A stretch of DNA of 12,290 nt. Source: an uncultured Bacilli bacterium (lineage in GTDB: Bacteria > Bacillota_I > Bacilli_A > RF39 > UBA660). The notes beneath the pieces are model-generated. The model made no database searches and was not told the origin of the DNA. It saw only the letters and a program-made list of their open reading frames with translations. The stretch's first letter is position 1. Every line of letters begins with the position of its first letter. Below, piece by piece: positions 7,511-12,290 of the stretch. The stretch covers positions 1 through 12,290 of the forward strand of contig CANRKW010000024.1 in NCBI GenBank assembly GCA_947631345.1, written 5' to 3'. The position numbers were made by a program, and so were the translations under genes.

Positions 7511-9896
7511 GTAATTTTAAAAACATTTTTATAAATATACTATTTAATCCTTTAGTTTTTAACTTTCTAATTTCGATTCTTTTCTTTCTTATAGGCATAT
7601 CAGTATTAAATATAATATTTGCTATTATTTCTTTTAAACTTGTTTCTATTTGTAAATCTGATATTATTTCATCTATGTCTTCATTTATTAATCTGACAGC
7701 ATCTATTTCTATATCTTTACCACCACAAGTTATTGTTAAAACTTCACTAGTACTTACATCATCCACTTCAATTATAAAATCAGCCCCGTCGGATCTTACT
7801 TTAAAGAGCTTATTAATTACACCTGCTTTAACACTTACAGTTTCTGCTTCTTTTGTATTTCTAAACCTTATTTTATAACTTCTTGTTTCTGGAATTATAC
7901 CTTTTACACCTTCTACTGGACGTATAGTTAAAGAGTAATCATTTTGTTTATAAGTGTATTCAATATTAGTTATTACGTATTCACCTTTTTTGTAGTTATC
8001 ACTAATTCCGTCATCTTCATATAAATTAAATGAGCCATCATTTCCTGGAAAAACTTGAATTTCCATTTTTTTAGGTGCTTTGGTATCATTTAAGTTTTCA
8101 TTATCCAAAATAGCCATTGGTATTATAGCACCACTTTTTGCATATACAGGATAGTCTTCATCTTTATAGAAAGTAACATATCTTTTAGCACCTGGGAACT
8201 TTTTACCAGTTTTGAAGTCATACCAAACACCATCTGGAATAAAAATCTTGTGAACAACTCTGTTCATTACAGTATCTTTTGGAACAGTTATCGGACAGAC
8301 AAATAATTCACTACCAAAATAATATTCATTTCTATATAAAGGTTCATCATAAATTTCTTTATAAGAATAATATATTGGCTTTAATAGTTGGGTGCCATTT
8401 TTTGAATAATCATATGCAAAAGTATAAATATATGGAATTAATCTATGTCTTACATGGGTGTAATCTTTTACGATTTTTTGTGTTTTTACATCCCATTTCC
8501 AAGGCTCCCTTTTGTAAAAATGGCCTTTGTCACTTGAAAACCTAAATATTGGACTATAAACACCTAGTTCAACATATCTTATATATAATTCTCTGTCTTC
8601 TATTCCACCTTTAAAACCTCCAATGTCGTGACTCCACCAAGTTAGGCCGATGTTTGAACTTGTTATATTGTAAAAAGGCAAATACTTTAATGTATTCCAT
8701 GACACATAAGTTTCTCCACTATATAAAGTTGGGTATCTATGTGTTGCAAAACCAGAATTTCTTGCTAAAATTAACCCACGTGTATTATTAAACTTGTCAA
8801 AATTTTTAAAAGCAAAATGAGAAAGAATAAATAATGCCACATAATCTTTTTGATTATCAGTTAGAAAAATAGAGTCAACACCTATATTTATTAAAGGATC
8901 TATAACATCATTAAAGAAACTTTTCAAAAATTCACTATTATATACATTAAAAGGAAATGTTTCATTTGATTCTTTTAGTATTTTCTTTGCTTTTTCATAA
9001 AATTTGTCTTTTGGTGTTAAATTATTCATTGTATTTATACTTAAACCAAAATATATGTTGTTTTTATGTAATGTATCTATTAAATCTTTCGGATTTTTAA
9101 ATTTGGAAGATGAAAATTCAAAATTAGGATATATTTCTTTCTCTTTTTCTTCTGTATGCCAAGTATCACCTAATACTAAATTAGATACTGGAATTTCACT
9201 TTTTTTGAAGTTTTCAACTAATTTTATTATATCTTCTTCATTGTATCTTTCATTTTTGTTCCACCATATACCTAAAGCATATCTAGGAATTAATCCAGGG
9301 TGTCCAGTTAATTCATAATAGCTTTCTAATGCTTTAGAAAAGTCATCGTTGTAAACAAAAACATACATATCGATTCCATCACTTGGATTTTTTCTTACTG
9401 TACCATCACTTACAAATACTGGAGTTGCCGTGTCATTAAAACTTGCAAATCCATCTGTACTATAAAGGCCATTTGATAAAGTTATATCCTTTTCTGTATC
9501 AAAACTATGAACAGAACCTTTATAATTCCTTATTTCAGGATGGTTAAAATACCATAATTTGTCAGTTGTATTTTTAAGGGAAATTCTAAGATTTGTATCG
9601 GGTACTAATTTAGATGCTTCATAAGGTTTTTCTTTAGAATACTCTAAAATAAAATAATCATTTGTAATATTCAAATACTTATCATCTTGTTTTACTACAA
9701 TATTAGGATCTTTCTTAAATCTTCTATTAATTGCAAAAATAGTTGGATAATCATTAAAAACACCATCTTCATTATATTCAAGGCGTATTAAAACATCAGA
9801 TAAAATTGAGATTCTATATTTTTTACCCTTAAATACATATTGCTCCTTAGTTTTTCCTAAAGATATATCCATTTTAAATGCATCTTGTTCTTTCAT
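7488..9896 (-). CDS. Glycoside hydrolase family 31 protein (alpha-glucosidase-like)
   Basis: GH31 enzymes are retaining alpha-glycosidases or transglycosylases. The 802-residue protein has an N-terminal beta-sandwich (about 1-200), a TIM barrel (about 200-500), C-terminal beta domains, and an extra helical, basic tail (about 735-802) beyond the usual end. Family marks are LGIWWNKNERYNEED (208-222), GDTWHTEE (243-250), the nucleophile region GVDSIFLTDNQ (339-349), LARNSGFATHRYP (377-389), YSGETYVSW (392-400) and WWSHDIGGF (420-428), then REPWKWD and RHRLIPYIY. The candidate nucleophile is Asp347, one place later than an ungapped alignment would put it. The acid/base Asp of the usual SGD is Glu395. 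There is no signal peptide, so it is probably cytoplasmic. Start ATG 9896 follows AAAAGGGGAA. It has its own promoter and lies 72 bases after an MFS gene. GH31 membership is secure; activity and substrate are not. Confidence 0.88.
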   Translation of the reverse strand: MKEQDAFKMDISLGKTKEQYVFKGKKYRISILSDVLIRLEYNEDGVFNDYPTIFAINRRFKKDPNIVVKQDDKYLNITNDYFILEYSKEKPYEASKLVPDTNLRISLKNTTDKLWYFNHPEIRNYKGSVHSFDTEKDITLSNGLYSTDGFASFNDTATPVFVSDGTVRKNPSDGIDMYVFVYNDDFSKALESYYELTGHPGLIPRYALGIWWNKNERYNEEDIIKLVENFKKSEIPVSNLVLGDTWHTEEKEKEIYPNFEFSSSKFKNPKDLIDTLHKNNIYFGLSINTMNNLTPKDKFYEKAKKILKESNETFPFNVYNSEFLKSFFNDVIDPLINIGVDSIFLTDNQKDYVALFILSHFAFKNFDKFNNTRGLILARNSGFATHRYPTLYSGETYVSWNTLKYLPFYNITSSNIGLTWWSHDIGGFKGGIEDRELYIRYVELGVYSPIFRFSSDKGHFYKREPWKWDVKTQKIVKDYTHVRHRLIPYIYTFAYDYSKNGTQLLKPIYYSYKEIYDEPLYRNEYYFGSELFVCPITVPKDTVMNRVVHKIFIPDGVWYDFKTGKKFPGAKRYVTFYKDEDYPVYAKSGAIIPMAILDNENLNDTKAPKKMEIQVFPGNDGSFNLYEDDGISDNYKKGEYVITNIEYTYKQNDYSLTIRPVEGVKGIIPETRSYKIRFRNTKEAETVSVKAGVINKLFKVRSDGADFIIEVDDVSTSEVLTITCGGKDIEIDAVRLINEDIDEIISDLQIETSLKEIIANIIFNTDMPIRKKRIEIRKLKTKGLNSIFIKMFLKLLEYISEI

Positions 9897-9919
9897 TTTA
9901 TTCCCCTTTTATCATAATA

Positions 9920-9948
9920 ATCTTATCATAAAATGAAGCTTTTAACAA
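9920..9948 (-). promoter_or_regulatory. Candidate promoter of the GH31 gene
   Basis: TTGTTA (9948-9943), a 17-base spacer and TAAGAT (9925-9920) form a fair housekeeping promoter, about 24 bases before the start codon. A 9-base direct repeat, TTATCATAA on the + strand (9909-9917 and 9923-9931), flanks and overlaps the -10 and could be a regulator site. Confidence 0.45.
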
Positions 9949-9968
9949 CAACTAATTTATATAAATTT

Positions 9969-11081
9969 TTATATACCATTATATCCATATTTACCATCAT
10001 CAAATTTAATAATTGATGTTATAAATATTCCTAAAATACAAATTATTATAATACCCTTTAAAGAAAAACTTAATAACATTAATAAAATTATAACTCTTGA
10101 TAAATTATTTATTACTTCTACATATGAAATATATAAATCTAATGTAAATTCTTTACTATAAACATACATATTTCTTAAAGTAATTGCATCCAGGCTAGAC
10201 TTTATTATTCCTTCAAAAAATATAACTAATAAAAATAAATTTTTAGAGGAAACATTAATTTTCAATGTAAAGATAATTCCTAATAATATACACGAAAGTG
10301 ACAAATAATTTTTCTTCTTTTTGTCCATTACTTTGCTTATAATATAAATATATATAATACTACCTATACCTATAATTATGTTAATAATGCCTAAAAAACG
10401 GAAGCTTTTGCTTATGTTTAAATAAATGTATAAAGGAAATAAGTTTACACTGATGTATCTAAAATTATCAAAAATTAAAAAGAGGAAGTTTCTAATTTTA
10501 AAATTTGTTATTACATTTTTTAAATTTGTACTTTTATCTAAATTTGTATCTTTTATTCTTGTAACAAAAAAAACACTGATAAACATAAGTATAGTCACTA
10601 AAATTATTAGAAAGTTAAAGCCAAATTGTTCCATAACTTTAGCGCCTATATAACTAGCAGGAAGACCCCCTAATATACCAAATATAGAATATAAACTCAC
10701 ATTGTCAGTTGCCTTTTTGTCTTCAATTATGGAACTTGCATATATATGACGAGGTATCCAATAAAATGATAAATATAATCCATATATAAAAGATAAGAAA
10801 ACTAAAGAAAAGAAAGATTTTACATAATTTAAAAATACATAAGTTAAAGTAAATAAAATACTACTAACTAATAATACTTTAGAATATAAATATTTTCTTC
10901 CTAAAAATAATATTAGTGGTATTACTAATAATGAAAAAAGGCTTTTCAAAATTAAAAAAATGATAATTTCTTTTACAGTAAAACCTTTATCATATAATAT
11001 TAATGGTATAAATAATTCAATTAATAGTTTAGAAAAACTTGTGATAAAAACAAATATATTGTATTTTTTTAAATTAGACAT
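9969..11081 (-). CDS. MFS-type membrane transporter
   Basis: A 370-residue, very hydrophobic protein with about eleven to twelve predicted membrane helices in two halves, joined by a hydrophilic segment at about 174-195 (RIKDTNLDKSTNLKNVITNF). This is the layout of a major facilitator superfamily permease, somewhat shorter than the usual 390-420. GRKYLYSK after the second helix sits where MFS proteins have their loop 2-3 motif. FYWIPRHIYASSI (106-118) and YSIFGILGGLPASYIGAKV (131-149) resemble helices 4 and 5 of this superfamily. The substrate cannot be told. ATG 11081 follows a purine-rich AAAGAAAGAAG Shine-Dalgarno and overlaps the preceding small exported-protein gene by 8 bases (ATGTCTAA), so the two are coupled. 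The GH31 gene lies 72 bases downstream, which might suggest sugar transport, but GH31 has its own candidate promoter, so that link is weak. Confidence 0.75.
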   Translation of the reverse strand: MSNLKKYNIFVFITSFSKLLIELFIPLILYDKGFTVKEIIIFLILKSLFSLLVIPLILFLGRKYLYSKVLLVSSILFTLTYVFLNYVKSFFSLVFLSFIYGLYLSFYWIPRHIYASSIIEDKKATDNVSLYSIFGILGGLPASYIGAKVMEQFGFNFLIILVTILMFISVFFVTRIKDTNLDKSTNLKNVITNFKIRNFLFLIFDNFRYISVNLFPLYIYLNISKSFRFLGIINIIIGIGSIIYIYIISKVMDKKKKNYLSLSCILLGIIFTLKINVSSKNLFLLVIFFEGIIKSSLDAITLRNMYVYSKEFTLDLYISYVEVINNLSRVIILLMLLSFSLKGIIIICILGIFITSIIKFDDGKYGYNGI

Positions 11082-11487
11082 TTTTACTTCTTTCTTTTAT
11101 AATTTGAAGAGTATTATAATTACATCTTAAGTATATTCTGCTAATTTTAAAACCATTAATATTATAGTAACTTGCTTGTTCATATAAATTTTGACTATAT
11201 AAATCATTTAGCACTTCTTTTTTCAAACTTCTTTCTAAATTAGTATAACTATCTATATTCATTCGATATGTTTTTTTAAAATTGTTCATTTCAACATCTA
11301 TTTCAATTATAACTGTATAAATATCTTTAAATATTTTGTTCAAATTTTTTGAATTTAGATTATCAAAATAAAGAGTATAATGATTTTCACTATATGGGTT
11401 TACATTTGTGGATTTACCACTTATATTGCTTTCAAATAAGAACAAACTGGTAAATAAAATAACTATAAATAAAATAAACTTTTTCAT
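11074..11487 (-). CDS. Small exported protein of unknown function
   Basis: I do not recognise this 137-residue protein. It starts MKKF and has a hydrophobic segment at residues 4-18, followed by ESNISGKS, so it is either secreted or held in the membrane by an uncleaved signal anchor. There is no lipobox Cys. The rest (about 30-137) is polar, rich in Asn, Tyr and Lys, with alternating beta-like segments (YTVIIEIDVEM, KISRIYLRCNY) and a helical middle (TNLERSLKKEVLNDLYSQ), suggesting one small extracytoplasmic alpha/beta domain. The start is supported by a modest AGGTG Shine-Dalgarno (11498-11494) and a possible -10 (TACTATAAA, 11509-11501) without a clear -35. It overlaps the MFS gene by 8 bases, so the exported domain and the transporter probably work together or at least are made together. 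Confidence 0.65.
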   Translation of the reverse strand: MKKFILFIVILFTSLFLFESNISGKSTNVNPYSENHYTLYFDNLNSKNLNKIFKDIYTVIIEIDVEMNNFKKTYRMNIDSYTNLERSLKKEVLNDLYSQNLYEQASYYNINGFKISRIYLRCNYNTLQIIKERSKNV

Positions 11488-11574
11488 AAAACTACACCTA
11501 TTTATAGTATTAAATTTATTTTGTATTTTAAACTACCAAAATATTACAAATAAGTTAAAACAACTAATAATAGA

Positions 11575-11608
11575 CTAAATAAAGCCTATGTGTTTATATC
11601 ATAGACTT
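11575..11608 (-). terminator. Intrinsic terminator after the TPR gene
   Basis: On the minus strand AAGTCTATG (11608-11600) pairs with CATAGGCTT (11590-11582) over nine base pairs, one of them a G-U wobble, around a 9-base loop. TTATTT follows. It lies 8 bases past the TPR stop codon and separates that gene from the exported protein/MFS pair. Confidence 0.7.
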
Positions 11609-11616
11609 GATTACTA

Positions 11617-12290
11617 TTATTTATTTTTACTATTTTCTAATATGTAACAACTTATCGTAGGTGTAGTATCTATTAGAAAAGCATATTCTGCAAAATACAT
11701 TATAATTTCTTCAGAATCTCCTTTAGAATAATGTCCTTTTGAACCTTTTTTATTATTTTTTATCACATCTTTAAAAAACTTTATAAAATTTGAATTAACT
11801 TTATTTATTCGATCTAAATATTCTTTAGCTTTCTTATCGTTGCCTTGCTTGTAATAAAGCATAAATAGTGGAAATAACATTTCTAAATTTTCTTCAGAAT
11901 ATTCTTTATATAATTTAAGCATATCACTTTCTTCTTCTAAAAAAGCATATATTGCCATAAGTAAATATCTAGCATCTATATTATCATTTTTGTCCAATTT
12001 AAGAATTTCTTTACAAACATCACGGGCTTGTTTTATTTTGCCATCTAAAACTAAACTATTTGCTTTTATATATAATCCCGTAATATATGACATAGTTTCG
12101 AACATTCCATAAAAATCTCCAGTATAATCCTTATCAAAAAATCCTTCATCTTTTAATCTTCTTCTTTCAGCTTCTAATCCTTCTTCTAATAATTCCATTC
12201 TTTTTAAAGGGTTATCTTCTAAAATCACTTGAAGTAATCTTGCATCAAAGCACTCTGGACACATATCATATGCTTCTTTTGCATATTTTA
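11617..12290 (-). CDS. TPR-repeat protein, ST7-like type (5' end beyond the window)
   Basis: The frame is open to the window edge: eight more codons (KYAKEAYD) lie before the first visible ATG at 12264. That ATG has no Shine-Dalgarno and falls inside a TPR helix pair (EAYDMCPECFDARL), so the true start is outside. The visible 224 residues are mostly paired helices. One region, DFYGMFETMSYITGLYIKANSL then LKLDKNDNIDARYLLM, matches a family I know as TPR proteins related to ST7, in which FWG..ET.PYM and LNPNDNQG.R are typical. The end, HYSKGDSEEIIMYFAEYAFLIDTTP, also fits that family's GSEEEA..Y...W..TPG ending. TPRs generally act as cytoplasmic protein-binding scaffolds, and no catalytic function is evident. 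The CPEC pair is probably part of the repeat and not a zinc site. A terminator follows the stop codon. Confidence 0.8.
   Translation of the reverse strand, partial: KYAKEAYDMCPECFDARLLQVILEDNPLKRMELLEEGLEAERRRLKDEGFFDKDYTGDFYGMFETMSYITGLYIKANSLVLDGKIKQARDVCKEILKLDKNDNIDARYLLMAIYAFLEEESDMLKLYKEYSEENLEMLFPLFMLYYKQGNDKKAKEYLDRINKVNSNFIKFFKDVIKNNKKGSKGHYSKGDSEEIIMYFAEYAFLIDTTPTISCYILENSKNK

Noticed and set aside
9957..9970. Perfect palindrome AATTTATATAAATT just past the MFS stop, as a terminator.
   Set aside because: It is purely A-T, has no loop to speak of and no T-run after it in the direction of transcription.
12240..12264. CPEC in the TPR protein as half of a zinc-binding site.
   Set aside because: There is no second Cys/His pair nearby, and the segment fits the turn of a TPR helix pair.
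1..12290. Use of TGA as a Trp codon (Mollicutes code).
   Set aside because: All genes here read through with TGG for Trp and end at TAA or TAG at family-typical lengths; nothing requires recoding, although no gene ends in TGA either.

Overview
This window is very AT-rich DNA that codes for proteins throughout. It comes from a low-GC, endospore-forming member of the Bacillota. The basis for this is a GerA-type spore germinant receptor operon, a leucine-specific T-box leader in front of leuS, purine-rich Shine-Dalgarno sequences and heavy use of AT-rich codons. The genes use TAA or TAG stops and encode Trp in ordinary frames. The overall look, including the particular GH31 type, suggests a gut lineage of Bacilli/Erysipelotrichia-like bacteria; that placement is inference.

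Layout. Bases 1-134 hold no convincing gene. Bases 135-3815 (+ strand) carry a three-gene germinant receptor operon in A-C-B order: the GerA-family membrane subunit, the Ger(x)C lipoprotein and the endospore-type permease. The three genes overlap and are translationally coupled. Everything after that is on the minus strand. Reading in the direction of transcription (right to left), it begins with the 3' part of a TPR protein of the ST7-like type (open at the right edge) and its terminator. Next comes a pair of overlapping genes, a small exported protein of unknown function and an MFS-type permease. A GH31 glycosidase-like protein with its own promoter follows. Then comes a promoter that abuts the GH31 stop codon, a complete leucine T-box leader, and the operon it controls: an unrecognised three-helix membrane protein, leuS and tmk. 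The tmk gene converges on gerKB with only 2 bp between the stop codons.

How the genes work together. The germination operon is self-contained and would act in the spore inner membrane. The T-box ties leucyl-tRNA synthetase, and with it the small membrane protein and thymidylate kinase, to the charging state of tRNA-Leu (specifier codon CTT). No mobile element, CRISPR array, rRNA or tRNA was seen. The points most worth a second look are the GH31 protein's divergent active-site positions plus an added C-terminal domain, the architecture of the T-box switch, and the uncharacterised membrane gene controlled by the T-box and coupled to leuS.
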